From contig CADBKO010000024.1 in assembly GCA_902795345.1 (NCBI GenBank), forward strand, positions 1 through 57,683: a stretch of 57,683 nt of DNA. Direction: 5' to 3'. Source of the stretch: Oscillospiraceae bacterium. Lineage in GTDB: Bacteria; Bacillota; Clostridia; Oscillospirales; Oscillospiraceae. A program made the position numbers and the translations under genes. Shown here in pieces: positions 1-9,370 of the stretch. The notes below the pieces were generated by a model. That model had not been told where the DNA came from. It made no database searches and saw only the letters and a program-made list of their open reading frames with translations. The first letter of the stretch is position 1; each line of letters opens with the position of its first letter.

Positions 1-65
1 TGGCGAACCACACCCATAATACCAAAGGAGGACACTTTTTTCTTTGCATAGCTAAAGCTTTTTGG

Positions 66-90
66 AACCACCGGCACGGCCGGTGGTTTT
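66..90 (+). terminator. Rho-independent terminator (plus-strand unit entering from the left)
   Basis: A perfect 10-bp stem (66-75 with 79-88, loop ACG) is followed by a short T run. It probably ends a plus-strand transcript that starts left of the window and converges on the minus-strand operon. Bases 1-65 contain no recognisable gene; an AAAGGAGG at 24-31 is not followed by a usable ORF. Confidence 0.6.
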
Positions 91-103
91 CCTTTACAAC
101 AAA

Positions 104-135
104 AATCCGCCGGTTCCAAAAGGAATCGGCGGATT
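104..135 (-). terminator. Rho-independent terminator of the tsaE operon
   Basis: Bases 104-117 pair with 122-135 (14 bp, one G-T pair, 4-nt loop). Read on the minus strand the stem is followed by a T run. It lies about 125 nt past the last gene of the minus-strand operon, beyond palindromic element copy A. Confidence 0.7.
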
Positions 136-184
136 CGCCATTCAAGCTCGCGGTTTCCTTTCGGAATCAAAGCACAGCTATGAT

Positions 185-260
185 TCCGAGGAGGACGTTT
201 CGCCGGAACGGCGGGTATTCGCGCCTGTGCGGGTACCCGCCGTTCCGGGGAATAAGGGCG
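185..260 (-). repeat. Dispersed palindromic element, copy A
   Basis: This starts on the base after the TGA stop of the zinc-ribbon gene. It contains a perfect 15-bp inverted repeat (203-217 with 234-248). Its gene-proximal end, on the minus strand, reads CGCCCTTATTCCCCGGAA. That matches copies at 14604 (minus) and 52911 (plus), each also placed directly after a stop codon. It is a shorter variant without the inner block shared by copies B and C. Confidence 0.6.
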
Positions 261-977
261 TCAGTTCCACTGGATGGTGTAGCCGGGGATGGCCTGCTCC
301 ACGATCTGGGTGATCTGATCCTTGAAGACGAACCTTCCCAGGACCGCCAGGATCACAGCCGCCACCAGGCCCACGATCAGCAGGATCAGGTAGGCCCGGG
401 CCAGGTTGCGCCGGGCGATCTTGCGGCAGACGCCGCAGCTCCACAGGATCATGAGGACAAAGCCCACCACGGGGATGCTCATGAGGAACAGCTCCACGGC
501 CATGCCCAGAGAGGTCATGGGGGCATATTTGCTCTTTTTGTCCGGCTTGTCCGGATCCTCCGCCGCCGGGGCAGCCTGCGCCGCCGGGGGAGGATAAGCG
601 GCGGCAGCCGGGTAGACGGGGGCCGCGGCAGCTGCCGGAGCCGCAGGCGCGGGCGAAGCATAGGGGCTGGGCGCAGGGGCGGGAGCCGGGGCAGGCGTGA
701 CAGGGGCCGCGCTCTGGCTGGGATAGGCGGGCTCCGGCTTTTCCTGGGGCATGGCTTCCGCCGCGGCGGCGTCACCCAAAAGCACGGAGGGGGGCTGCTG
801 GGCAAAGGGCGCGCCGAAGACGGCCTCCGCTTCGCTGACGGCTTCTTCCGCCTTGGCCGCGGTAGCTTCGGCAGCGTCCGCCAAAGGCGCGTCCAGCTTC
901 GCGCCGCATTCGGTGCAGTGCTTAGTGCCCTGGGGCAGCGCAGCGCCGCAGGAGGGGCAGGTGATCATATTATCCAT
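261..977 (-). CDS. Zinc-ribbon protein with Ala/Pro-rich linker and two membrane helices
   Basis: This is a 238-residue protein of unknown function. Residues 7-24 form a zinc ribbon (CPSCG and CTECG pairs). Residues about 45-150 are an Ala/Pro-rich, low-complexity and probably disordered linker. The C-terminal third has two hydrophobic helices separated by a short basic loop (CRKIARRNLAR), so the ribbon is likely a membrane-tethered cytoplasmic domain. An AGGAGG 8 nt upstream supports the ATG at 977. It is the last gene of the tsaE operon, 22 nt after the GNAT gene. Such zinc-ribbon membrane proteins are common and mostly unassigned in Clostridia. Confidence 0.75.
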   Translation of the reverse strand: MDNMITCPSCGAALPQGTKHCTECGAKLDAPLADAAEATAAKAEEAVSEAEAVFGAPFAQQPPSVLLGDAAAAEAMPQEKPEPAYPSQSAAPVTPAPAPAPAPSPYASPAPAAPAAAAAPVYPAAAAYPPPAAQAAPAAEDPDKPDKKSKYAPMTSLGMAVELFLMSIPVVGFVLMILWSCGVCRKIARRNLARAYLILLIVGLVAAVILAVLGRFVFKDQITQIVEQAIPGYTIQWN

Positions 978-999
978 GAGAAAACCTCCTCAACAATGG

Positions 1000-1521
1000 T
1001 TATTCCGCGGTCTTTTTGGGTTTCGGGATGCGGACGTAGATATACAGGGGGTCTTCCTCTGCGATGTAGCCCCTGTTTTTCTCCGTCACCCGGAGGGAGG
1101 CCAGGTTGCCCTTCCGGAGGCGGAGATAAAATTCCTTTTCCGGCACGATGTCGGCGGCGGCCTCCAGGAGCAGGCCCAGGCCCTCCGTCGCCAGGTTCTT
1201 CCCCCGGTAGTCGGGGGCGACGTAATAGCCGATGTGGCCCGCGCCCCGGCGAAGGGAATCATTCAGATAATGCCGCAGGCGGAACTGGCCCACGATCTCC
1301 CCATCGTTCCAGAGGAAATAGACCGTGTCCGGCACCTGGCCTTCCGGCAGGTCCTCCCCCTTTGAACGGGCCAGCATCTTCGGCAGGGCGGCGGTCACGA
1401 ATTCTTCCCGGGAAATACCGGTCCAGTGGCTGACCAGCCCGTTCTCGTCTTCGGGCATGGCCCGGCAAAAGCGCCATTCCTTGTCCGCGTCCACCCAGTT
1501 GGCTTCTTTCAGTTCCAGCAG
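1000..1521 (-). CDS. GNAT-family N-acetyltransferase (probable CTG start)
   Basis: A GNAT acetyltransferase that would transfer an acetyl group from acetyl-CoA to an unidentified amine. The acetyl-CoA loop region is GYYVAPDYRGKNLATEG, with the usual beta-strand GEIVGQFRLRH before it. The first ATG/GTG-type start is the GTG at 1494, but that has no ribosome-binding site. An AAGGAGG at 1530-1536 lies 8 nt before an in-frame CTG at 1521, and the nearest in-frame stop upstream is the TAG of the preceding aminopeptidase gene (1537-1539). Starting at CTG adds the N-terminal strand (M-L-E-L-K-E-A-N-W) expected for this fold, giving 173 residues. Confidence 0.75.
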   Translation of the reverse strand: MLELKEANWVDADKEWRFCRAMPEDENGLVSHWTGISREEFVTAALPKMLARSKGEDLPEGQVPDTVYFLWNDGEIVGQFRLRHYLNDSLRRGAGHIGYYVAPDYRGKNLATEGLGLLLEAAADIVPEKEFYLRLRKGNLASLRVTEKNRGYIAEEDPLYIYVRIPKPKKTAE

Positions 1522-1536
1522 TGGTCTCGCCTCCTT

Positions 1537-2916
1537 CTATATCGCAGCGGCATACAGGGCCTTCACGGCGGCATAGGTCATATACAGGTCCGCCTTGGAA
1601 ATGACTTCAAAGGGGGCGTGCATACTCAGGACGGGCACCCCCGCGTCGATGGTGTCGATGTCCCGCTGGGCGGTGAATTTGGCCACGGTGCCGCCGCCGC
1701 CCTGGTCCACCTTGCCCAGTTCGCCCATCTGCCAGGCGACGCCCGCGCCGTCCAGCAGCTTCCGGACCCGGCCCACCACCTCGGCGGAGGCGTCGTTGGA
1801 GCCGGACTTGCCCCGGGAGCCGGTGAACTTAATGATGCCCACGCCGTAGTTCACCCTGGCGTTGTTGCGCTTCTCGCTGACCTCGGGGAAATTGGGGTCG
1901 AAGGCGTTGCACACGTCGGCAGAAAGGCAGAAGGAATGGGCGTAGCACTCCTTGAGGCTTGCGCCCTGGGAGGCGCACAGGTCCTCCATAAAGCGGTCAA
2001 AGGAAGCGGAGAGCATGCCGGTGGTGCCCTCGGAGCCGATCTCCTCCTTGTCCACCAGGAGGCAGACGGCGGTCTTTTCCGGCCTTTTGGTCTCCAGGAT
2101 GGCCATGAGCTCGCTGTAAGCGCAGACCCGGTCGTCGTGGCCGTAGCCGCCGATGAGGCTGCGGTCCAGGCCGATGTCGGTGATCTCGTCGGCGGGCACG
2201 GCGCAGAGCTCGGCGGAGAGGAAATCCGCCTCGACGATGCCGTATTTCTCATGGAGCAGCTTCATGACGGCCAGCTTCACCCGGTCGGAGCCCTCTTCGG
2301 CGTCGGGCCGGGAGCCCAGGAGCAGGTTCAGCCCTTCCCCGGGGATCACGTCGGCTGCGTTTTTCTTCATCTGGTCCGCCGCCAGGTGGGGCAGCAGGTC
2401 GGTGATGACGAACCTCGGCTCACCCTTCTGGAGGCCGATGGACACATCCAGCTTCTCCCCGTCGGCGCGGACCACCACGCCCACCAGGGCCAGAGGCGTC
2501 GTCACCCACTGATACTTCTTGATGCCGCCGTAGTAATGGGTCTTGAAATAGGCCATCTCCCCATCCTCATAGAGGGGATGCTGTTTCAGGTCCAGCCGGG
2601 GATTGTCCACATGGGCGGCGGCGATGTTGCAGCCCTCGCCCAGGGACTTCCTGCCCAGCACCGCCAGGGTCAGGGCCTTTTCCCGGTTCACGAAATAGAG
2701 CTTCTCCCCGGCCTTGTGGGCCTTGCCGGGGACCCAGGGCTTGAAGCCCGCCTTCTCGGCCAGCTTCACCGCTTCCCGGACCGCCAGCCGCTCCGTGCGG
2801 GAAGCGTCCAACCAGGTCTTGTAGCCCTCCGCGAAGTCATAGATCTCCTTTACTTTGGCTTCCGTAGCCGTCTCATATACGCTCTTCGGCTTGAAAAACA
2901 GCTCGTCTCTCGTCAT
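1537..2916 (-). CDS. M18-family metallo-aminopeptidase
   Basis: A 459-residue aminopeptidase of family M18 (aspartyl aminopeptidase / aminopeptidase I type), a dinuclear zinc enzyme removing N-terminal residues from peptides in the cytoplasm. Visible motifs are the metal-binding AAHVDNPRLDLKQHPLYE, the catalytic acid stretch VDKEEIGSEGT, and a conserved GGYGHDDRVCAY segment. Length fits the family. Its ATG overlaps the stop of the upstream aminotransferase by 4 nt (ATGA), so it is translationally coupled. Its TAG stop is followed 16 nt later by the GNAT start. Confidence 0.92.
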   Translation of the reverse strand: MTRDELFFKPKSVYETATEAKVKEIYDFAEGYKTWLDASRTERLAVREAVKLAEKAGFKPWVPGKAHKAGEKLYFVNREKALTLAVLGRKSLGEGCNIAAAHVDNPRLDLKQHPLYEDGEMAYFKTHYYGGIKKYQWVTTPLALVGVVVRADGEKLDVSIGLQKGEPRFVITDLLPHLAADQMKKNAADVIPGEGLNLLLGSRPDAEEGSDRVKLAVMKLLHEKYGIVEADFLSAELCAVPADEITDIGLDRSLIGGYGHDDRVCAYSELMAILETKRPEKTAVCLLVDKEEIGSEGTTGMLSASFDRFMEDLCASQGASLKECYAHSFCLSADVCNAFDPNFPEVSEKRNNARVNYGVGIIKFTGSRGKSGSNDASAEVVGRVRKLLDGAGVAWQMGELGKVDQGGGGTVAKFTAQRDIDTIDAGVPVLSMHAPFEVISKADLYMTYAAVKALYAAAI

Positions 2917-4769
2917 GGTCTATTTCCTCCCAAAATGGTTTTCATGCTCTCCCGGATGATCTCCAGGCCCTCGGCCAGCTCCTCCTCCGTGATGGTGAGG
3001 GCGGGCATCAGCTTCAGCACACAGTCGTTGCGGCCGCTCCGTTCGATCACCAGGCCGCGGCGGAAGCACTCCCTGGCCACCGCGCCGCTCACATCCCCGA
3101 TCTCCTCAAAATCGACCCCGTGGATGAGGCCGATGCCCCGATGCTTAAGACGCTCGTCCATGGGCAGAAGTTCCTTTTCGATGTAATCGGAGACGATCTT
3201 TTCCTTGCGGTGCACCTGGGCGTCCAGGTCCGCCTGCTCCCGGTATTCCAGGGCCGCCTTGGCCCCCACAAAGGCCAGCTGATTGCCCCGGAAGGTGCCG
3301 TTGTGTTCGGCGGGATAGAATTTGTCCAGCTCCGGCTTTATAAGCAGCAGAGACATGGGGAGCCCGTAGCCGGAGATGGACTTGCTCAGCACCACCAGAT
3401 CCGGCACGATGCCCGCCCGCTCAAAGCTGAAGAAGCTGCCGGTGCGCCCGCAGCCCACCTGGATGTCATCCACGATCAGCAGGACGCCGTGCTTGTCGCA
3501 GAGGGCCCTCAGCCGCTTCAGCCACGCCGTAGGCGCCACCTGGATGCCCCCCTCGGCCTGGGTGGTCTCGATGATGAAGGCGGCGGGCTTCTCCACGCCG
3601 GAGTAGTTGTCCGTCAGCAGCCATTCATAATAGTCGATGGTATCGAAGCTCACGGCGTTGGGATGGGGCACGAAATTCGTAAAAGGCAGGGGCACATGGG
3701 CGCCCTGGCGATGGTCCACCCCGGCGGTGACGGAGAGGGCGCCCAGGGTCATGCCGTGGAAAGCGCCGGTGAGGGCGAAGACGCCCGTCCGCCCGGTGAC
3801 TTTTCTGGCCAGCTTCAGGGCCGCCTCCACCGCGTTGGTGCCCGTGGGGCCGCAGCTCATGATGCGGTAGCTGAGGTTCCGGGGACGCAGGATCTTTTCA
3901 TCCAGGGCTTCGAAGAAATCCGCCTTGGCCCCGGTGAACATATCCAGGGCGTGGGTGATGCCGTCCGCCTCCAGATAGGCCAGGATCTTTTCCTTGATGT
4001 AATCGTTGTTGTGGCCGTAGTTCAGGGCCCCGGCCCCGTCGAAGAAATCCAGATAGGCCCGCCCGTCGGCGGCGTACATCCGGGACATCTTGGCCCGCAC
4101 GAATTCCACCGGGAAAGCGCGGCTGTAAGACCGCACGGCGGATTCCAGCTTTTCCATCGTTTCAATGCTCATAGTCTGAACCTCCCCCGGCAGGGCCCGG
4201 AAGCACCGCCGGCATTTTTCCGCAAATTCCTCCCGGCCGCCATCGTTCACCAGGGTGACGGTGCAGTGCTGCCGGAACCAATCCTCGCTTTTCTGGGCCC
4301 GGATGCGCGCCCGGGCGTATTCCTCCGTGATGCCCTCCCGGGCCATAAGGCGCGCCACCCTGGCCTCCTCCGGGGCGGTGACGGCCACGGTGGCCTGGCA
4401 CAGCGCCCCAAGGCCCCCTTCGATGAGGGCGATGGCGTCCACGGCGGCCAGGGTCTTCCCTTCCCGCCGGGCTTCCGCCAGGCGCTTGTCCACCGCTTTT
4501 TTCACATAGCCGTGGGTGATGCCGTTGAGCTTAAGGAGCTTCTCCGGGTCCCCGAATACGATCTGCCCCAGCTTTTTGCGCTGGAGGACGCCGCCCTCCA
4601 CCGTGCCGGGGAAGGCTTCTTCGATGGCCCCCAGCATCTCTTTATCCGTTTCCAGCAGGTGGTGGTACACTTCGTCGCAGTCGATGACCGCGCCGCCCAG
4701 CTCCCGCACCACCTCCAGGGCCGTGGTCTTCCCCGTTCCGGTGCCGCCGGTGATGCCGATCACAAACAC
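2913..4769 (-). CDS. In-frame fusion: dephospho-CoA kinase + EctB-like class III aminotransferase
   Basis: One 618-codon frame joins two complete enzymes. Residues 1-199 are dephospho-CoA kinase (CoaE), the last step of CoA synthesis, with P-loop GGTGTGKTT and VIDCDEVYHHLLE. Residues 200-618 are a PLP-dependent class III aminotransferase closest to diaminobutyrate-2-oxoglutarate transaminase, with DDIQVGCGRTG and the PLP lysine in VVLSKSISGYGLP. Each half has normal full length. The kinase lacks a stop codon, yet the aminotransferase keeps its own GGGGAGG 8 nt before an ATG at 4172. It may therefore be made both as a fusion and as a free aminotransferase. The kinase starts at GTG, overlapping sua5 by 10 nt. 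No ectA or ectC is nearby, so the aminotransferase substrate is uncertain. Confidence 0.85.
   Translation of the reverse strand: MFVIGITGGTGTGKTTALEVVRELGGAVIDCDEVYHHLLETDKEMLGAIEEAFPGTVEGGVLQRKKLGQIVFGDPEKLLKLNGITHGYVKKAVDKRLAEARREGKTLAAVDAIALIEGGLGALCQATVAVTAPEEARVARLMAREGITEEYARARIRAQKSEDWFRQHCTVTLVNDGGREEFAEKCRRCFRALPGEVQTMSIETMEKLESAVRSYSRAFPVEFVRAKMSRMYAADGRAYLDFFDGAGALNYGHNNDYIKEKILAYLEADGITHALDMFTGAKADFFEALDEKILRPRNLSYRIMSCGPTGTNAVEAALKLARKVTGRTGVFALTGAFHGMTLGALSVTAGVDHRQGAHVPLPFTNFVPHPNAVSFDTIDYYEWLLTDNYSGVEKPAAFIIETTQAEGGIQVAPTAWLKRLRALCDKHGVLLIVDDIQVGCGRTGSFFSFERAGIVPDLVVLSKSISGYGLPMSLLLIKPELDKFYPAEHNGTFRGNQLAFVGAKAALEYREQADLDAQVHRKEKIVSDYIEKELLPMDERLKHRGIGLIHGVDFEEIGDVSGAVARECFRRGLVIERSGRNDCVLKLMPALTITEEELAEGLEIIRESMKTILGGNRP
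4170..4187 (-). promoter_or_regulatory. Internal ribosome-binding site and ATG inside the coaE-aminotransferase frame
   Basis: A GGGGAGG-type Shine-Dalgarno is followed by 8 nt and an ATG (4172-4170), exactly where a stand-alone 419-residue EctB-type enzyme would start. The match of spacing and protein length suggests an authentic second start that predates loss of the coaE stop codon. Confidence 0.7.
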
Positions 4770-5764
4770 GTTATCTTACCTCCCGCCGCTTTTTTCAGCC
4801 GGTTCACCACCGCCCAGCCCACGCCCGCCTCCGAGGGGCAGCGGGTGCAGATGAGCTTTACTTCCGGCGTGTCCAGGGCCCGCAGGCTGTCGAAAAGCCC
4901 GGCAGCCAGGGTCTCCGGCGCCTCCTCCCGGCCATAGGCCAGGGTACGCTTGCCAGGGAAAAGCCCCTCCTCCCCGGCGAAGCAGAGCACCGCCGTGCCC
5001 TCGTCGGGAAGCGAGTTTACATAATCAGAAAATCGTTCCTTCTCCCCCCTCAGGAGCCGCAGCTCCGCCTGGGGAGAATAGTGCCGGTATTTCATGCCGG
5101 GGGCCTTGGGGGTCTCGTCCGGCCTGACCAGGCCGGGGTCCATCTCCGTCTCCGGCAGGAGGGCGCGCAGCTGCTCCAGAGTGACGCCCCCGGGCCGCAG
5201 CACCCGCGGCGGCCATACGCTCAGATCCAGGATGGTGGATTCCACCCCCACCCGGCAGGGGCCGCCGTCCAGGATGGCCTCCACCTTGCCCCAAAGGTCG
5301 TGGATGCAGTGCTGCGCGGTGGTGGTGCTGGGCTTGCCGGAGAGATTGGCGCTGGGGGCCGCCACAGGCAGGCCCGCGCGCCGCAGCACCTCCCGCGTCA
5401 GCGGATGGTCCGGGCAGCGCATGGCCACCGTTTCCAGCCCCGCCGTTACCCGCAGGGGCACCACGCTCCGCCGCTTCAGCACCAGGGTCAGGGGGCCGGG
5501 CCAGAATCTTTCCGTCAGCTCCCAGGCCGCCGCCGGGATGTCCCGGCACCATTTCGTCAGCTCCGCTGCGTCAGACACATGGAGGATAAGAGGATTGTCC
5601 TGGGGCCGGCCCTTCACCTCGAAGATCCGGGCCACGGCCCTTTCGTTGAGGCCGTCCGCCCCCAGCCCGTAGACCGTTTCCGTGGGGATGGCCACAAGGC
5701 CCCCGGCAATAAGGATCTCCGCCGCCCGGTCCAGGCGGGAAGCATCCAGAAGCTCCGTATTCAT
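4760..5764 (-). CDS. L-threonylcarbamoyladenylate synthase (Sua5/YwlC type)
   Basis: A 334-residue enzyme making threonylcarbamoyl-AMP from threonine, bicarbonate and ATP, the first step of tRNA t6A37 modification. The N-terminal YrdC domain (about 1-200) carries [13 protein letters not shown] and [10 protein letters not shown]. The C-terminal Sua5 domain (about 230-334) makes it the long form rather than the short TsaC. Its ATG overlaps the prfA stop by 4 nt and its end overlaps the coaE GTG. TsaB and TsaE, which act later in the pathway, are encoded upstream in the same operon; TsaD is not in the window. Confidence 0.93.
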   Translation of the reverse strand: MNTELLDASRLDRAAEILIAGGLVAIPTETVYGLGADGLNERAVARIFEVKGRPQDNPLILHVSDAAELTKWCRDIPAAAWELTERFWPGPLTLVLKRRSVVPLRVTAGLETVAMRCPDHPLTREVLRRAGLPVAAPSANLSGKPSTTTAQHCIHDLWGKVEAILDGGPCRVGVESTILDLSVWPPRVLRPGGVTLEQLRALLPETEMDPGLVRPDETPKAPGMKYRHYSPQAELRLLRGEKERFSDYVNSLPDEGTAVLCFAGEEGLFPGKRTLAYGREEAPETLAAGLFDSLRALDTPEVKLICTRCPSEAGVGWAVVNRLKKAAGGKITCL

Positions 5765-6825
5765 CCTTCGCCACGCAGCCTTTCCGCCTGCTCCGCCGCC
5801 CGGAGGCCGTCGATCAGTTCTTCCAGCGCCCCGTCCATAACGGCGTCGATCTTATACAGGGTCAGGCCGATGCGGTGGTCCGTCACCCGCCCCTGGGGGA
5901 AATTATAGGTGCGGATGCGCTCGTTGCGCATGCCGGTGCCTACCTGGCTCCTTCGCTCCGCGGCGACGGCGGAGCGCTGCTTTTCCTTCTCGATCTCATA
6001 GAGCTTACTGCGCAGGATGCTCAGCGCCCTGTCCTTGTTCTTATACTGGCTGCGCTCATCCTGGCACTCCACCACCATGCCCGTGGGCAGATGGGTGACC
6101 CGGATGGCGGAGGAGGTCTTGTTCACCTTCTGGCCCCCCGCCCCGGAGGAGCGGAACACGTCGATCCTGAGATCCTTTTCCTCCAGGCGGAATTCCACCT
6201 CGTCCAGCTCCGGCAGCACCGCCACCGTGACGGTGGAGGTGTGGATCCTGCCCTGGGTCTCCGTGTCCGGCACCCGCTGGACCCGGTGGACGCCGCTCTC
6301 GAATTTCAGCCGGGCATAGGCCCCGGGCCCTTCGATGCGGAAGCAGACCTCCTTGACGCCCCCCAGCTCCGTTTCGTTCAGGTTCGTCAGTTCCAGCTTC
6401 CAGCCGCTTTTCTCCGCGTACATGGCGTACATCCGATAGAGGGAATGGGCGAAGAGGGCCGCTTCGTCTCCCCCGGCCCCGGCCCGGATCTCCATGATGA
6501 CGTTGCGGTCGTCGTCCGGGTCCCGGGGGAGCAGGAGGATCTTCAATTCCTCCCGCAGCGCCTCCAGCCGCTGGCTTCCCTCCGCCAGTTCTTCCTTCGC
6601 CAGGGCCCGCAGTTCCCCGTCCTCGGCGCGCAGCAGTTCTTCCGCCGCCGCCATGTCGCCTTCCAGCTTCCGCACCTCCCGCAGCTTTTCCGCCACGGGC
6701 TGGAGCTCCTTCTGCTCCCGCGTCAGCCGGGACACCGCCTCCGGGTCGTTATAACAGGCGGGATCGGCCAGCTTTGCCTCGATCTGCCCGTATTTTTTCT
6801 CGATGGCGATGAGCTTATCTTCCAT
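5761..6825 (-). CDS. prfA: Peptide chain release factor 1
   Basis: A 354-residue class I release factor for UAA and UAG. The peptidyl-hydrolysis motif GGQ sits in [20 protein letters not shown], and the usual N-terminal helical domain is present. It starts 6 nt after the ABC-F gene with no strong Shine-Dalgarno, so translation is probably coupled. Because this factor recognises UAG, the in-frame TAGs seen in the NUDIX and permease genes would be expected to terminate translation. Confidence 0.97.
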   Translation of the reverse strand: MEDKLIAIEKKYGQIEAKLADPACYNDPEAVSRLTREQKELQPVAEKLREVRKLEGDMAAAEELLRAEDGELRALAKEELAEGSQRLEALREELKILLLPRDPDDDRNVIMEIRAGAGGDEAALFAHSLYRMYAMYAEKSGWKLELTNLNETELGGVKEVCFRIEGPGAYARLKFESGVHRVQRVPDTETQGRIHTSTVTVAVLPELDEVEFRLEEKDLRIDVFRSSGAGGQKVNKTSSAIRVTHLPTGMVVECQDERSQYKNKDRALSILRSKLYEIEKEKQRSAVAAERRSQVGTGMRNERIRTYNFPQGRVTDHRIGLTLYKIDAVMDGALEELIDGLRAAEQAERLRGEG

Positions 6826-6831
6826 AGTCTG

Positions 6832-8736
6832 CTATGACAGCCCTTCCAGTTCCTCCGAAAGGACGCCCCAATCCTCGTATTTCGCTTCGATCTCCGCCTC
6901 CGCGGCGGTCTTTTCCTCGAACAGGCGGCCCAGGGCCTCGTAATCCGTGGCGTTTTCCTCGATGGCCGTTTCCAGCTCCTTCAGCTTCTCTTCCAGCGCG
7001 GCGATCTCCCGCTCCGTGGCCGCCAGCTTCTTCTGCAGTGCCTTCTGGCCCCCGGCGGGCTTTTCCCGCTTGGGCTGCTCCTTCCTGAACTGCTTTTTCT
7101 CCTCAGCCTGCCTGGCCAGGGCCGCCTGGCGCAGCCGCTCCTTCCGGGCGCGGTATTCCTCGAAGGGACAGCGCCAGTCGGTGATCTTCCCATCCTCCAG
7201 CTCCCAGATGCGGGTGGCGAAGCGGGAGATGAAATAGCGGTCATGGCTGACGAAAAGGAGGGCTTCGGAATAGTCCGTCAGGGCATCCTCCATCCACTCC
7301 CGGGAGAGGATGTCCAGATGGTTGGTGGGCTCGTCCAGGATGAGGAAATTCACATCCTCCTTCATGAGGATGCACAGCCTTAGGCGGCTCAGCTCCCCGC
7401 CGGAGAGGTCCCCCACGAACTTGAAGGCGTCCTCCCCGCTGAAGCCGAAGGCGCCCAGCCGGTCCCTGGCCTGCTGGGGGGTGCAGTCCCCCTCATAGAG
7501 CATGGTGTCCACCAGATTGCGGTCCATGCGCTCAAAATGCACCTGCTGCTCCAGCATGGCGGTCTTCACCGCAGGACCGAAGCGGCAGCTGCCCCTGTCC
7601 GGGGAGAGCTGCCCCATGAGGATGGAGAGTAGGGTGGATTTCCCGGTGCCGTTGTCCCCGATGAGGGCGATGCGCTCCCCGCCGGTGACCTGCAATTCCA
7701 CGCCGTCGAAAAGGGTCCTGCCGCCGAAGCTCTTGCTCAGGTCGTGGATCACCAGGGCGTCGTCCCCCCGGAACTCCCGTTCCCCAAAGCGGGCCTTGAG
7801 GCGCTTTTCCGCCGTGGGCTTTTCCGCCTGCTTCAGCCTTTCGATGCGCTTTTCCATGGAAAAGGCCCGCTTGTGGAGCTTGTCATTGCCCATGAAAGCC
7901 CAGAGGTGCAGGTCGTCCGCCGCCTTTTGCAGCTGGGCGATCTGCTTCTGATTCTTCTCCCAGGTCTTCATGGCCTCCTCGTAGCGCCGCTGCTTCTCCT
8001 CCACGAAGAAGGAATAGTTGCCGGGATAGAGCACCGCTTTGCCGTCTGCCAGCTCCACGATGCGCTGCACCGCCCTGTCCAGGAAATAGCGGTCATGGGA
8101 GATGGTGAGGACGGTGCCCCGGAAATGGAGAAGATAGTCCTCCAGCCACTCCGTTGCGTTCAGGTCCAGATGGTTGGTGGGCTCGTCCAAAAGGAGGATG
8201 TCCGTCTCCTCCAGGATGAGCCGGGCCAGGTTCACCCTCGTCTTTTCCCCGCCGGAGAGCAGGTTGAAGGGCCGGGCGCGCATTTCCGGGGGAATATCCA
8301 GGCCGCCCGCCACCTTGTTGCGGCGGACCTCTGTCTCGTAGCCGCCCATGCCCTCAAAGGCGCTCTGGAGCTGGTCGTAGGCCCGCTCGTCCACGGGCTT
8401 TCCCTCCGCCATGGCCTGCTGCATGACGGTGAGCCTCTGCTGCATCTCCGTCAGGCGGACCTGGGCCGTTTTCAGCACGTCCTCTGTGGTGAAATGCTCC
8501 GGAAAGCGGGGGATCTGGGTCATGATGCCCACCCTGCGGCCGCTGCCCAGCACCACATCCCCCCGGTCGGATTCGATCTCCCCGGTGATGATGCGGAAGA
8601 GGGTGCTCTTGCCCACGCCGTTGCGCCCCAGCAGGCCCACCCGTTCGCCCTCGTAGACCTCCAGGTCCACGCCCTTCAGGATATACTTATCCTGCTCAAA
8701 GGACTTCCATACGCCCTTGACCGCGATATCGACCAC
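6832..8736 (-). CDS. ABC-F family ATPase
   Basis: A 634-residue soluble protein with two ABC ATPase domains and no membrane helices, so an ABC-F translation factor or antibiotic-protection type protein. Domain 1 has Walker A GRNGVGKST, signature LSGGEKTR and Walker B ILLLDEPTNHLD. Domain 2 has GDNGTGKST, LSGGELSR and FLILDEPTNHLD. The inter-domain linker is basic and helical, and a charged coiled coil (about 540-634) follows, as in Uup-like members. It starts with GTG directly after the upp stop (TAAGTG), without a clear ribosome-binding site. Sequence alone does not separate a housekeeping role from a resistance role. Confidence 0.9.
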   Translation of the reverse strand: MVDIAVKGVWKSFEQDKYILKGVDLEVYEGERVGLLGRNGVGKSTLFRIITGEIESDRGDVVLGSGRRVGIMTQIPRFPEHFTTEDVLKTAQVRLTEMQQRLTVMQQAMAEGKPVDERAYDQLQSAFEGMGGYETEVRRNKVAGGLDIPPEMRARPFNLLSGGEKTRVNLARLILEETDILLLDEPTNHLDLNATEWLEDYLLHFRGTVLTISHDRYFLDRAVQRIVELADGKAVLYPGNYSFFVEEKQRRYEEAMKTWEKNQKQIAQLQKAADDLHLWAFMGNDKLHKRAFSMEKRIERLKQAEKPTAEKRLKARFGEREFRGDDALVIHDLSKSFGGRTLFDGVELQVTGGERIALIGDNGTGKSTLLSILMGQLSPDRGSCRFGPAVKTAMLEQQVHFERMDRNLVDTMLYEGDCTPQQARDRLGAFGFSGEDAFKFVGDLSGGELSRLRLCILMKEDVNFLILDEPTNHLDILSREWMEDALTDYSEALLFVSHDRYFISRFATRIWELEDGKITDWRCPFEEYRARKERLRQAALARQAEEKKQFRKEQPKREKPAGGQKALQKKLAATEREIAALEEKLKELETAIEENATDYEALGRLFEEKTAAEAEIEAKYEDWGVLSEELEGLS

Positions 8737-9366
8737 TTACTTGGTGCCGAAGATGCGGTCGCCCGCGTCGCCCAGGCCGGGCACGATATAGCCATGATCG
8801 TTGAGATGGCTGTCCATGGCCGCCACATAGATGTCCACGTCCGGATGGTCGCTCAGCACCTTATCCGCGCCCTGGGGAGCGCCGATGATGCACATGAGGC
8901 GAATATGCTGCCCGCCGTGGGCCTTGATAAAGCCGATGGCGGCGCTGGCGCTGCCGCCGGTGGCCAGCATGGGATCCAGCACGATGATCTCCCGCTCCGC
9001 GATGTCGTTGGGCAGCTTGCAGTAATACTCCACAGGCTCCAGGGTCACCGGGTCGCGGTAGAGGCCGATATGGCCCACCTTGCAGCCGGGCACCAGCTGG
9101 ATGATGCCGTCCACCATGCCGAGACCGGCCCGGAGGATGGGGATGATGGCCATCTTTTTGCCTGCCAGGCGGCGGGTCTTGGCGGTGGCCACGGGGGTCT
9201 CCACCTCCACCTCCTCGGTGGGCATGTCCCGGGTGGCCTCAAAGCACATGAGGCTGGCGATCTCGCTGATGAGCTCCCGGAATTCCTTGACGCTGGTGTT
9301 CTTGTCCCGCAGGATGCTCAGCTTATGCTGGATGAGGGGGTGATTGAATACGTGCAGCGTTCCCAT
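8737..9366 (-). CDS. upp: Uracil phosphoribosyltransferase
   Basis: A pyrimidine-salvage enzyme converting uracil and PRPP to UMP. The PRPP loop is [14 protein letters not shown], and the C-terminal [11 protein letters not shown] is typical. The ATG at 9366 is chosen because GGAG lies about 9 nt upstream and the 209-residue product matches the family; the longer frame from 9393 has no support. It starts 4 nt after the tsaB stop, so the ribosome-binding site lies inside tsaB. Confidence 0.96.
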   Translation of the reverse strand: MGTLHVFNHPLIQHKLSILRDKNTSVKEFRELISEIASLMCFEATRDMPTEEVEVETPVATAKTRRLAGKKMAIIPILRAGLGMVDGIIQLVPGCKVGHIGLYRDPVTLEPVEYYCKLPNDIAEREIIVLDPMLATGGSASAAIGFIKAHGGQHIRLMCIIGAPQGADKVLSDHPDVDIYVAAMDSHLNDHGYIVPGLGDAGDRIFGTK

Positions 9367-9370
9367 GGTT

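Noticed and set aside
1426..3186. A 586-codon open frame on plus opposite the M18 and aminotransferase genes
   Set aside because: It is an antisense frame kept open by high GC, has low-complexity Gly/His/Gln composition and no family match, while the minus strand encodes clear enzymes.
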